From Pseudomonadales bacterium (lineage in GTDB: Bacteria > Pseudomonadota > Gammaproteobacteria > Pseudomonadales > Pseudohongiellaceae): a stretch of 64,000 nucleotides of DNA. Position 1 is the stretch's first letter. The number at the start of each line of letters is the position of its first letter. This document shows positions 32,825-41,216 of this stretch, piece by piece. The notes beneath the pieces were generated by a model. The model saw only the letters and a program-made list of their open reading frames with translations. It was not told where the DNA came from and did no database searches. The stretch spans positions 558,001-622,000 of the forward strand of contig JACKOK010000001.1 in NCBI GenBank assembly GCA_024234365.1, in the 5' to 3' direction. Made by a program: the position numbers and the translations under genes.

Positions 32825-33865
32825 TCAGTTCGGGAAGTGCCCTCGGGTTCGGTTGGCCAGCGCGACCAGCGAGAGCATGACGGGCACCTCCACCAGCACG
32901 CCAACCACGGTGGCCAGTGCGGCCCCGGAATTCAGGCCAAACAGGCTGATGGCCACGGCAACGGCCAGCTCAAAGAAGTTGGAGGTGCCGATGAGGGCGG
33001 CCGGAGCTGCGGTGCTGAAGGGTACCCGCCACAGCCAGGCCCAGGCGTAGGCTACGGCAAAGATGCCATAGCTCTGAATCAACAGGGGCACTGCAATCAG
33101 CACGATCAGCAGGGGCTGCTCCACAATGGTCGTGGCCTGAAAACCGAACAGCAGAATGACGGTCGTCAGCAGGCCCATCACCGACCAGGGTTTCAGCGCG
33201 GCGGTGAACTCGGCTATCCGTTCCCTGTGCCCCGTTGCATCCAGGCGTTTGCGGGTGACATAAGCTGCCGCCAGCGGAATCAGCACATACAGCAATACCG
33301 ACAACAGCAGGGTGGCCCAGGGCACCACAATGTCCGTCACGCCCAGCAGCAAGGCGGTGATGGGCGCGAAGGCAAACACCATGATCAGGTCGTTAACCGA
33401 GACCTGCACCAGGGTGTAGTTGGCATCGCCGCGCACCAGCTGGCTCCACACAAATACCATGGCGGTGCAGGGGGCGACCCCCAGCAGAATCATGCCCGCG
33501 ATATATTCCCGTGCGCTCTCGGGAGCAACGAGATCGGCGAACAGGTGTTCAAAAAAGAGTACGCCAAGGGCCGCCATGGTGAAGGGCTTGATCAGCCAGT
33601 TCACCACCAATGTGATGCACAAGCCTTTTGGTTTTCGGCCGACATCGCGCAGCGAGGCAAAGTCCACGTTCACCATCATGGGGTAGATCATGATCCAGAT
33701 CAGCACGGCCACCACCAGGTTGACGCTGGCGATCTGCATGTCTGCGATGCGTTGAAATGCCGCCGGAAACAGCGTACCCAGCAGCACGCCTGCCGTGATG
33801 CAGAGGGCCACCCACAGAGACAGGTAGCGCTCAAAAATTCCCATAGGAGAGGTGTTATCGTTCAC
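32825..33865 (-). CDS. acr3: Arsenite efflux permease, ACR3 family
   Basis: 346 residues with about ten transmembrane helices. Family marks are PMMVNVDFASL in helix 2, GVAPCTAMVFVWSQLVRGD with the Cys needed for arsenite transport, and GTSNFFELAVAVAI. It exports arsenite (and possibly antimonite) using the proton gradient. It overlaps arsC by 4 bp. The operon order is arsR, arsI/cadI, arsC, acr3. Start at 33865 has the overlap ATGA. Confidence 0.95.
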   Translation of the reverse strand: MNDNTSPMGIFERYLSLWVALCITAGVLLGTLFPAAFQRIADMQIASVNLVVAVLIWIMIYPMMVNVDFASLRDVGRKPKGLCITLVVNWLIKPFTMAALGVLFFEHLFADLVAPESAREYIAGMILLGVAPCTAMVFVWSQLVRGDANYTLVQVSVNDLIMVFAFAPITALLLGVTDIVVPWATLLLSVLLYVLIPLAAAYVTRKRLDATGHRERIAEFTAALKPWSVMGLLTTVILLFGFQATTIVEQPLLIVLIAVPLLIQSYGIFAVAYAWAWLWRVPFSTAAPAALIGTSNFFELAVAVAISLFGLNSGAALATVVGVLVEVPVMLSLVALANRTRGHFPN

Positions 33866-34272
33866 TGCAGTTCCTGTTCAATACGTTGCTTGAGCAGGAG
33901 GAAAGCGGCATCGAATGCCGCATCGATTTCCTGCGCGCTGCCGCTCGCGGCAGCCGGGTCGGGGGTGCTCCAGTGCCATTTGACGGCCGGGCCGGGAAAC
34001 AGCGGGCAGCTCTCCGCGGCGGCGGAGTCACACACGGTGATAATGAGATCGAAAGGCGTGTCGGCGAACTCGTCCCAGGACTTGCTGCGCGGCGAACCCG
34101 GATCGATACCGTGGCGCTTGAGGGTGGCAAGCGAGTGTGGGTGCACATAGCCTGCCGGGTGGCTGCCGGCGCTGACCGCCTCGTAGCGGCCTTGGCATAG
34201 CTGATTGATCAGCGCCTCCGCCATCACCGAGCGGCAGGAGTTGCCGGTACACAGAACCAGGACCTTTTTCAT
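33862..34272 (-). CDS. arsC: Arsenate reductase, thioredoxin-coupled (low-molecular-weight phosphatase fold)
   Basis: 136 residues from MKKVLVLCTGNSCRS. The P-loop CTGNSCR (C8 to R14) is the CX5R phosphatase motif, and further Cys at 81 and 89 form the relay of thioredoxin-dependent ArsC. It reduces arsenate to arsenite in the cytosol for export by ACR3. The longer frame to 34470 runs inside the neighbouring gene and is not used. Overlaps with the genes on both sides are 4 bp. Confidence 0.95.
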   Translation of the reverse strand: MKKVLVLCTGNSCRSVMAEALINQLCQGRYEAVSAGSHPAGYVHPHSLATLKRHGIDPGSPRSKSWDEFADTPFDLIITVCDSAAAESCPLFPGPAVKWHWSTPDPAAASGSAQEIDAAFDAAFLLLKQRIEQELQ

Positions 34273-34742
34273 TTGCTGCAACACCCGCCGGATTTCGGTG
34301 CGGGTTCGCAGCAACCGGGCGTGCCTTTTGTTTCCGGGGTGCAACAGGCCTGTTCGCTTTCTTTCTCGTGGCTGGAGAACAACTGTGCGTCCCCCATGGT
34401 CTGGTAGGCCTCCCAGGCAATGCCACTGGGGTCGCTCACCCAGGATTTGTCGGATTTGGCGTAGCAGCAAACGGTTTCACCCTCATCGAACACGGCCATG
34501 TCTGCGGCTTTGAGTCGTTCGCGCAGGGAGTCGAGTTCCTGTTCCTCGTCCACCTGCAGGCCGAGGTGATCCACCCCGCGTTTGGCGCGGGTAGAGATGG
34601 CGAAATTCAGGCGTGGGTCGTCCAGCATCCACTTGGCGTAATCCGGTTTGCGCTTGGCAGGTTCCGCGCCGAAGAGGGCGGAATAAAAGAGGATGCTTTG
34701 TTCCAGGTTGTCTACCCCGACGTGGATGTGCATGCGTTTCAT
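34269..34742 (-). CDS. ArsI/CadI-family metalloenzyme with cysteine-rich tail
   Basis: 157 residues of the vicinal-oxygen-chelate fold: MHIHVGVDNLEQSILFYSAL at the start and a GVDHLGLQVD strand. A Cys pair in GETVCCYAKSD marks the trivalent arsenic site of ArsI, the C-As lyase that breaks down methylarsenite. CadI, a cadmium-induced protein, is the close alternative. The last 30 residues hold three more Cys pairs (ACCTPE, GCCEP, GCCSK), a likely metal-binding tail. Second gene of the operon. Confidence 0.85.
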   Translation of the reverse strand: MKRMHIHVGVDNLEQSILFYSALFGAEPAKRKPDYAKWMLDDPRLNFAISTRAKRGVDHLGLQVDEEQELDSLRERLKAADMAVFDEGETVCCYAKSDKSWVSDPSGIAWEAYQTMGDAQLFSSHEKESEQACCTPETKGTPGCCEPAPKSGGCCSK

Positions 34743-34763
34743 GATGCGTTCCTTTGAGATGTT

Positions 34764-35132
34764 TTATGAAGTGCGCTGCGGTGGGCAGCAGTTTGCCAAT
34801 TCGATGATGGAGCACCCGGCAGCCTTGTCGTCACGGATGCTGGCAATATCGGCGCTGCAGCAGTCCTCCACCAGGAAGGCCAGCAGTTCGCGCATGGCCT
34901 CGTAGTTGGCACAGTAGATGATGCTGCGGCCGTCCTTGCGCGATGCCACGAGGCCGGCGTGCTGCAGGTGGTTCAGGTGAAAGGACAGCGTGTTGTGCGG
35001 AATATCCAGCGTTTCACTGATGGCACCAGCAGGCATGCCGGAAGGCCCGGCCTCGACCAGCAAGCGAAAGGTGCGCAGGCGGGTGTCCTGGGACAGGGCG
35101 GCAAACAGGCTAGTGGCAGTCTTAATTTCCAT
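34764..35132 (-). CDS. arsR: ArsR-family arsenic-responsive repressor
   Basis: 122 residues with a winged helix-turn-helix (ISETLDIPHNTLSFHLNHLQ). Metal-sensing Cys are plentiful: C74, C91-C92, C107 and C115-C116. The C-terminal Cys pairs mark the variant in which As(III) binds away from the helix-turn-helix. It represses the operon until arsenite binds. The gene starts 21 bp before arsI/cadI on the minus strand, as the first gene. Confidence 0.93.
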   Translation of the reverse strand: MEIKTATSLFAALSQDTRLRTFRLLVEAGPSGMPAGAISETLDIPHNTLSFHLNHLQHAGLVASRKDGRSIIYCANYEAMRELLAFLVEDCCSADIASIRDDKAAGCSIIELANCCPPQRTS

Positions 35133-35152
35133 GTATCCAGACTAATGGACAT
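35131..35152. promoter_or_regulatory. Candidate ArsR operator
   Basis: ATGTATCCA and TGGACAT form an imperfect inverted repeat around six bases, immediately upstream of the arsR start codon. The arsR promoter likely includes TTGACG on the minus strand 17 bp before TAGTCT, which would lie in this repeat. Confidence 0.45.
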
Positions 35153-35243
35153 ATTATGCAGCGTCAAGCCGGAATTTCTGCTTTCCGGGGAAGAAGCTCT
35201 GAGGGGGCGCAAGGGCTGCTGTCGTGCGCAAGAAAAGCCACTC

Positions 35244-35284
35244 TTGTGGGCGCTGGAGAATGTGCTATAAAGACAATAATTGTC
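35244..35284 (+). promoter_or_regulatory. Promoter of the PAS-GGDEF gene with an adjoining palindrome
   Basis: TTGTGG (35244-35249) and TATAAA (35266-35271) are 16 bp apart. GACAATAATTGTC, a perfect palindrome (35272-35284), overlaps the expected start of transcription and could be an operator. Confidence 0.5.
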
Positions 35285-35303
35285 CATAGCAGAAAATTCC
35301 TAC

Positions 35304-36221
35304 ATGCCCCTGAACGTGCCACTGGATGAGAACGCTCAATTCGAGCTGCTGAACCTGCGCACCATCGTCAACAGCATTGGTGCACATATCTACGCCAAGG
35401 ACCTGAATGGTCGCTACACCTATGTGAATCAGCAAGTGTGTCGTCTTTTCGGACTCCCCCGGGAAGAGATACTGGGGCACGATGACCATGATTTCTTCGA
35501 CCTGGGTGAAGCCAATGACCTGCAGCGTTTTGATCGTCGCGTGCTTGATGGTGGTGAAACCATCGAGTGTGAAGAGCGTAATATCATTCGCCAGACAGGC
35601 GAGGTGCGCTATTTCAATACCGTCAAAACCCCTGTGCGGGATGTGGACGGTGTCATCATCGGAATGTGCGGCATCTCCACGGACATCACGGAGAAAAAGA
35701 AACTCGAGGTGGAGCTGGAGCGGCAGGCGCATATCGACTTTCTGACCAATCTGAACAACCGCCGGCATTTTATTGAACTGGCTGAACACGAAATCAGTCG
35801 TGCCCTGCGCTACAAACATCCGGTGTGCCTGCTGATGCTGGACGTGGATCACTTCAAACGGGTCAATGACACCTATGGGCACAAGCAGGGAGATCGGGTG
35901 CTGAGCGTTCTGGCACACAGCTGTGTGGATACCCTGCGCGATATTGATATTGCGGGACGTATCGGCGGCGAGGAGTTCGCTTTCCTGTTGCCGGAGACGG
36001 GCAGGGAGCAGGGTTTGGAGGTTGCCGAGCGTCTGCGCAGGGTGCTGGCCGCAACCGCCGTGGCGACAGACAACGAGGGGGAGCGTGTGCATTTCACCGT
36101 CTCCATCGGTATGTGTCTGCTGTGTTCGGAGTGCGATACCGTCGATAATCTGCTGAACTGTGCGGACAAGGCCCTGTACCAGGCCAAAGAATCCGGGCGC
36201 AACCGGGTCTGTGTTGGCTGA
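35304..36221 (+). CDS. PAS-GGDEF diguanylate cyclase
   Basis: 305 residues; start at MPLNVPLDEN, with an alternative TTG at 35280. A PAS domain (about 15-140) begins with TIVNSIGAHIYAKDLNGRYT and could sense a small ligand, redox state or light; no haem-binding His is obvious. The GGDEF domain (about 150-305) has GGEEF, the active form, and the metal site DVDHFK. It makes cyclic di-GMP from two GTP and is soluble. No RxxD inhibitory site is obvious before GGEEF. Confidence 0.93.
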   Translation: MPLNVPLDENAQFELLNLRTIVNSIGAHIYAKDLNGRYTYVNQQVCRLFGLPREEILGHDDHDFFDLGEANDLQRFDRRVLDGGETIECEERNIIRQTGEVRYFNTVKTPVRDVDGVIIGMCGISTDITEKKKLEVELERQAHIDFLTNLNNRRHFIELAEHEISRALRYKHPVCLLMLDVDHFKRVNDTYGHKQGDRVLSVLAHSCVDTLRDIDIAGRIGGEEFAFLLPETGREQGLEVAERLRRVLAATAVATDNEGERVHFTVSIGMCLLCSECDTVDNLLNCADKALYQAKESGRNRVCVG

Positions 36222-36244
36222 TCTGTCAACGCAAGGAGGACGCT

Positions 36245-36595
36245 TTGTTTATTCGTATTTACCACAACCCCCGCTGCAGCAAATCCCGCGCGACGCTGGC
36301 GCTCATCGAAGAGGCCGGCTTGCAGGCGCAGGTGATTGAGTACCTGAAAACCCCACTGGACAGCGCTGCCCTGGCCGTCGATCTGGCCGCTACGGGTTTG
36401 CCGCTGCGCGATCTGCTGCGCACAGGAGAGCCCGAGTACCAGGCCCTGCATCTGGACAACCCTGCCCTTAGTGATGAGGCTCTGCTCGCTGCCATCGTGG
36501 CGCAACCGATTCTGCTCAATCGGCCGATCGTGGTGACGCAGAAGGGGGCGCGTCTGTGTCGCCCTCCGGAACTTGTTGCCGAAATTCTGCCCTGA
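36245..36595 (+). CDS. arsC: Arsenate reductase, glutaredoxin-type (ArsC family)
   Basis: 116 residues, starting at TTG with an ideal AAGGAGG 6 nt upstream; no better ATG exists in frame. It begins FIRIYHNPRCSKSRATLAL, in which Cys is the catalytic residue of glutaredoxin-coupled ArsC. The middle RDLLRTGEPEY and the LNRPIVV loop carry the usual arginines. This is a different family from the arsC at 33862. It lies downstream of the GGDEF gene on the same strand, outside the ars operon. Confidence 0.88.
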   Translation: MFIRIYHNPRCSKSRATLALIEEAGLQAQVIEYLKTPLDSAALAVDLAATGLPLRDLLRTGEPEYQALHLDNPALSDEALLAAIVAQPILLNRPIVVTQKGARLCRPPELVAEILP

Positions 36596-36605
36596 GCGCA
36601 GTGCG

Positions 36606-38639
36606 TCAATTCCCGCTAAGCAGGTGATTGGCCGGGGTGTACACCGGCCATTGTTCGTCGTGCCATAAATTATTGCGCAGCATGAACCGTTTGTGCTGGT
36701 AGGCGCTATAGGCCGTATCGCTCAGCTTCACGCCGGTTAGTTCTTCCATCACCATGACGCCCTCCATGAGGGTGCGTTGCCAGGCAAGACCCACGTCAAG
36801 CGTGTCCAGCAGGCTCTGGTAATCGGCACTGGCGAGGAGGGAGGGCGGAAAAGACATTTCCATCTGGGGCGTCAGGTTCAGCAACCAGCGCTTCTGCATG
36901 GGGTGCAGGCTGCGCCAGGCGGCAGCCCCCGTGACAAAATCCCCCGCCATGAAGCTGGCGACCCCGAGCGTGTAGGCGGCGTCCTGCTCCGGGGCCGCAC
37001 GCACACTCTCTTGCCTGCCCAGGTCTCCCGAGGTCTCGATAATGGTGCTGCTCAGTTGCCAGGAGAGCCCTACGCTGTCTGCCATGCGCTGACGTTCAAG
37101 ATACGGCAGTGCTTCCTGATAGTGTCCCGTCAGGCTCAGCTCGCGCGCCAGGGCGCCCAGAAAACCGATGTGTTTGGGCCGCTCCTGTAACTGCAGTTTG
37201 CGTGCCGGGATGGATTTGACCGGGGGCAGCAGGCTGACGCGGTAGCTCCAGATCTCGTCCGGGGAAAGCTCGAAAGGTCCCACGTGACCCGCTTGATCCA
37301 GAAAGCGGGAGGCCTCGTCATAGAGGCGCGCACTCATCAGCAGCAGCGCGTAGTGGGCCATGGCAAAGGCGGGCGGATTACCGGAGAGAATCTGCTGGCG
37401 CAGCACGGCCTCTTCCTGACGATACTCGTTGCCGGCCATGCGCAGCTCCACGGCACGGATGGACTCCAGCGCGGGGTGGTTCTGGTCCAGGCTCGCTACA
37501 GCGCGGTGCATGTCGGCCACCAGGTTGATCAGTTCGCGCCGCGCCTCGTTGCGGCTGTACACCGAAAGATTATTGGCTGCTGTTGCCACGCCGAGATAGG
37601 CATTGATGAACGCAGGGTCGAGGGCAATGGCCTCCTGGTAGTAGGCGATGGCCAGATGCCAGTCGTCAGGGTTGAACTGCGCATTGTGAAAGTCCCCTTT
37701 CATGAAACGATCATAGGCAATGGCATCGCGGGTGCCCCAGTCCTCCATGTCGGCACGGTGTTCATCGTCCAGGTGTATCGCCAGGGCACTGACAATATTG
37801 CCGACAATCTCGTCCTGAATCCGGAACAGATCTCCCTGGCTCATCTCGAAACGCCCGGAGTATTCCAGAATGCCGTCACGCGCCTGCACCAGATTGACGA
37901 TAACGCGCAGGCGTTCGTCTGCCTGAATGAGGGTTCCCTGCAGAATATGGGTGATCTGGGAGGGCAGGCGTGCCGTTGCGTTCCGTGCGGTGGCAGGTTC
38001 CGGGCTGTTGCTCAGGGACAGCACGCGCAGCGGGCCCAGATTGGATAGCCCATGAATCAGGGTCGTGGTCAGCCCGTCCACCAGGTAGCGGTTGCTGTCC
38101 ATGCCATTGCTTTCAAAGCGAAAGGGTGCCACGCCGATGACGAACTCCCCGCCGGAGAGTTGACCCTGGTGGGGAGATTGGGCAAACCAGCCAAGGCCCA
38201 GCAATACCAATATGGCGGTGCAGGCAACGACAAGCTGGCGCAGGTCCAGCAGCTCCACAAAGTGTCTTGCGCGGGTGGGTAGCGATGGGGGAGCGGGCAT
38301 GTCGCAGGCGCTGTCATGAAGAACCGGTGCCAGCAGTTTGTATCCGCGTTTGGGAACCGTCTTGATATAACGTTGACGGCGTACGCTGTCGCCCATGGCG
38401 GCGCGCAGTTCTGCAATGGCTTTGTGCACCGCATGGTCGGAGGCAACGGAACTCCAGAAGCGGTGCAGCAGTTCCTCCGTGCTGACAATCCGCTCGGCAT
38501 GCTCGATCAGATACATCAACACATCCATCGCGCGCGGTGACACCTTCGCTTCCTTGTCGGCAATAGAGAGAGTACAGGCGCCCTGGGAAATCTCGAAAGG
38601 GCCCAGTGTGATGAGGCGGTTGATCTGAGAGTCCGTCAT
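36606..38639 (-). CDS. CadC-like membrane transcription regulator with TPR-like domain
   Basis: 677 residues from MTDSQINRLI (GGGAG upstream). The N-terminal winged helix (about residues 8-105, with VHKAIAELRAAMGDSVR and IKTVPKRGYKLLAP) is of the OmpR/CadC DNA-binding type. One membrane segment lies near residues 130-155. The periplasmic part has a TolB-like region (FVIGVAPFRFES) and long helical repeats like TPRs. Such proteins sense periplasmic conditions and activate nearby genes. The amine oxidase operon is divergent from it, 315 bp away, and is the likely target. Confidence 0.87.
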   Translation of the reverse strand: MTDSQINRLITLGPFEISQGACTLSIADKEAKVSPRAMDVLMYLIEHAERIVSTEELLHRFWSSVASDHAVHKAIAELRAAMGDSVRRQRYIKTVPKRGYKLLAPVLHDSACDMPAPPSLPTRARHFVELLDLRQLVVACTAILVLLGLGWFAQSPHQGQLSGGEFVIGVAPFRFESNGMDSNRYLVDGLTTTLIHGLSNLGPLRVLSLSNSPEPATARNATARLPSQITHILQGTLIQADERLRVIVNLVQARDGILEYSGRFEMSQGDLFRIQDEIVGNIVSALAIHLDDEHRADMEDWGTRDAIAYDRFMKGDFHNAQFNPDDWHLAIAYYQEAIALDPAFINAYLGVATAANNLSVYSRNEARRELINLVADMHRAVASLDQNHPALESIRAVELRMAGNEYRQEEAVLRQQILSGNPPAFAMAHYALLLMSARLYDEASRFLDQAGHVGPFELSPDEIWSYRVSLLPPVKSIPARKLQLQERPKHIGFLGALARELSLTGHYQEALPYLERQRMADSVGLSWQLSSTIIETSGDLGRQESVRAAPEQDAAYTLGVASFMAGDFVTGAAAWRSLHPMQKRWLLNLTPQMEMSFPPSLLASADYQSLLDTLDVGLAWQRTLMEGVMVMEELTGVKLSDTAYSAYQHKRFMLRNNLWHDEQWPVYTPANHLLSGN

Positions 38640-38954
38640 GTCTGCTCCCGGCAGATGCGCTGCCTTTGCCGCTTTTTGGTGCGTTGGGGCGGGGCGGGTT
38701 CGCTCAATGCACACGAAAAGTTCATGTTCAGGCACTCTGAGTGCGATCCGGCCCCCTTGCCTGATTCTTTGCAATTTGGATACCAGCCACGCGGCTTTGC
38801 GCCGCTTCTCCCGGGTTTCTCCCGGCGTGGGGAGAAATTCGGGATCAAGTCGGAAGGAATTTCAGGAGGCGGGAGGGGAATAATTCGCACAGTCCTGCTG
38901 CAAACGCGCAAAACAGGCAAAACCAGGAACTGTAACAACGGGAGTTATTGATAG
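38640..38954. promoter_or_regulatory. 315-bp divergent control region
   Basis: No gene is seen. CCCGGGTTTCTCCC and the nearby GGGGAGAAATTCGGG (38810-38842) can pair. The final GGGAG lies 10 nt before the amine oxidase start. A clear promoter pair was not found for either direction. Confidence 0.3.
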
Positions 38955-40541
38955 ATGAAGCATTCTGTAAGTCGTCGTGAATTCATGAATCTGGTCAGCG
39001 CCACCCTGGGAACCGGCGCGCTGATTCAATTGGGCTCGGCTCTGAGTCTGCTGCCCATGACCGCGCAGGCGGCATCGCTGTCATTGGCGACCCCCACGCC
39101 GGGCAAGGGAAAGGTGGTGATACTCGGTGCCGGAATATCCGGTTTGACGGTGGCCTGGGAACTGACCAAGGCCGGTTATGACTGCACGGTGCTGGAAGCC
39201 TCCAACCGCGCTGGCGGACGCGTGTTCACCGTGCGCTCCGGCACGGTGATTGATGAAATCGGCAATCGTCAGGTCTGTGAGTGGGACAAGGAACCCCATA
39301 TGTATTTCAACGCGGGCGCTGCGCGTATCCCGAGCACACACCGCAACCTGCTGCATTACTGCAAGGAACTCGGGGTTGAACTGGAAATGTTCATCAACGA
39401 ATCCAAAACCGCCTATATGCAGGACGACAATATGATGGGCGGCCAGCGCATCCGCAATGCGGAAGTCTCGACGAATGTGCGTGGCTTTCTCGCCGAACTG
39501 TTTGCCAAGTGCTACACCGCCGCGCAACTGAATGAGCCCTTTACCGAGGCCGAATCCGAAACCATTCTGGGCTTGATCCGCCAGTTTGGTGATCTCGATC
39601 GCAGCAAGATGCGTTATACCGGCAGCGCTCGCGCGGGCTATGTCAGCGGAGGTTTCCTTGAACATGGCGTGCAGAAGGAAATGATCGAAATCCGCAACCT
39701 GATGAAAAGCCGCCTGATCGGCAGCACCTTTACAGCCAACGAAGGCGAGACCGGCCCCATGCTGATGCAGCCCGTGGGCGGCATGGACATGGTCGTTCAG
39801 GGCTTCACCCGTAAACTGGGCGACAAGGTCATCTATGGCGCTCCGGTGGTAGGCGTGCAGGTGAAAGAGGACGGCGTCGAAGTGGCCTACGATCATGGCG
39901 GCAGCCGCCATTCGATTGCGGCGGACTACTGCTTCAACTGCATTCCCGCGCACCTGATGACGGGTATCCCGAACAATTATCCGCAGGACTACCTGGCCTC
40001 CATGCGCTCTATCCGCCGTGGCGAGGCCTACAAATCCGCCTTCCAGGCCAAAACCCGGTTCTGGGAGGACGAGGACATCTACGGCGGGATCAGCTGGATC
40101 AATGCTCCGATTTCCCAGATCTGGTATCCGCCCCATGGCATTCACAAGGCCAAGGGCATCATTCTGTCCGCCTACAATTTTGGTGGTGGCATGGTGTTCA
40201 CCAAGATGAGCCAGGAGGAGCGTGTGGAAGCCGCACTGGCGCAGGGCGAAAAACTGCACCCCAATTACCGTGATGTGGTGGAAAAACCCGTCACCATCGC
40301 CTGGCACCGCATGAATCACATGCTCGGTTGTTCTGCGCGTTGGGGGAGTGGCTTCGGCGGCTGGACGGATGAGGTGCAAACCCTGTTCGACCGTCTGCAA
40401 CAGCCGGTTAACGGCAGGCACTATTTTATTGGCGACCAGATGGCCTATCACGGAGCCTGGCAGGAGAGTGCGATTGCCTCTGCCCACTGGGCGCTGAAGG
40501 ACATGGATCAACGCGTGCGCAGCATGGCGACACAGGCTTGA
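38955..40541 (+). CDS. Tat-exported flavin monoamine/amino-acid oxidase
   Basis: 528 residues. The Tat signal SRREFM (residues 6-11) precedes a hydrophobic stretch ending near AQAA at 37-40, so the folded FAD protein is exported to the periplasm. The FAD motif GAGISG lies at 58-63, followed by VLEASNRAGGRV, the amine-oxidase GG motif. The C-terminal FAD contact FIGDQMAYHGAWQESAIAS is present. It oxidises a primary amine or L-amino acid to an imine. A c-type cytochrome gene follows, so it may pass electrons to that and not to O2. Substrate unknown. Confidence 0.9.
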   Translation: MKHSVSRREFMNLVSATLGTGALIQLGSALSLLPMTAQAASLSLATPTPGKGKVVILGAGISGLTVAWELTKAGYDCTVLEASNRAGGRVFTVRSGTVIDEIGNRQVCEWDKEPHMYFNAGAARIPSTHRNLLHYCKELGVELEMFINESKTAYMQDDNMMGGQRIRNAEVSTNVRGFLAELFAKCYTAAQLNEPFTEAESETILGLIRQFGDLDRSKMRYTGSARAGYVSGGFLEHGVQKEMIEIRNLMKSRLIGSTFTANEGETGPMLMQPVGGMDMVVQGFTRKLGDKVIYGAPVVGVQVKEDGVEVAYDHGGSRHSIAADYCFNCIPAHLMTGIPNNYPQDYLASMRSIRRGEAYKSAFQAKTRFWEDEDIYGGISWINAPISQIWYPPHGIHKAKGIILSAYNFGGGMVFTKMSQEERVEAALAQGEKLHPNYRDVVEKPVTIAWHRMNHMLGCSARWGSGFGGWTDEVQTLFDRLQQPVNGRHYFIGDQMAYHGAWQESAIASAHWALKDMDQRVRSMATQA

Positions 40542-40574
40542 GGGGAATCGAAAATGTTCAAGGAGATCAGCACG

Positions 40575-41192
40575 ATGAAACGCAGCTTTATGGTTCTGGC
40601 ACTGGCCGGCGGCAGCCTGTCGCTCCCTGCCTCGGCCGAGATGGACACCGCCTATTACAACGACCATTACTGCACCACCTGCCACGGGGCCGATGGCATC
40701 GGCAGTGAAGGAGTGCAGGCTCCTCGTCTGGCGGGCATGGAGCCCTGGTATCTGAAACGGCAGCTCGAACATTTCCGCGCTGGCATGCGCGGCATGCACC
40801 GAGAGGATTTCCAGGGCACCGAGATGCAGCCCATGGCCGCTAAACTCTCCGATGAGAGCATTGCGGAGCTGGTGGCGTGGGTGGGCAGCTGGGAGTATGT
40901 CCCCACGCCCGTGACCCTCGAAGGCGATGCCGAGGCCGGCAGGGCGCTCTATGCCAGCTGCAGCAGCTGTCATGGTGCGAATGGCGAGGGCAGCCCCACC
41001 CTGGGGGCCCCTGCGCTGGCCGGGCAGAATGACTGGTATCTCGTTACCCAGCTGCAGAACTTCAAGGCGGGTTATCGCGGCAGTGCTCCGGGGGATACCT
41101 ACGGCGCGCAAATGATCCCCATGGCAGCGTCCCTCGCGGACGATACCGCCATCCGCAATGTCGTCAGTTACATCAATACACTGGGCCGTTGA
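40575..41192 (+). CDS. Periplasmic di-haem cytochrome c (c4/c553-like)
   Basis: 205 residues from MKRSFMVLALA (AGGAG upstream of the ATG at 40575; an ATG at 40554 gives a poorer signal). The signal peptide ends near residue 21 (PASAE). Two haem sites, CTTCH (33-37) and CSSCH (129-133), lie in two similar halves, each followed by a possible axial Met. It follows the flavin amine oxidase by 33 bp and probably accepts its electrons and passes them to the terminal oxidase. Confidence 0.9.
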   Translation: MKRSFMVLALAGGSLSLPASAEMDTAYYNDHYCTTCHGADGIGSEGVQAPRLAGMEPWYLKRQLEHFRAGMRGMHREDFQGTEMQPMAAKLSDESIAELVAWVGSWEYVPTPVTLEGDAEAGRALYASCSSCHGANGEGSPTLGAPALAGQNDWYLVTQLQNFKAGYRGSAPGDTYGAQMIPMAASLADDTAIRNVVSYINTLGR

Positions 41193-41216
41193 GGCCAAGG
41201 CAAACAAGGAGCCATT

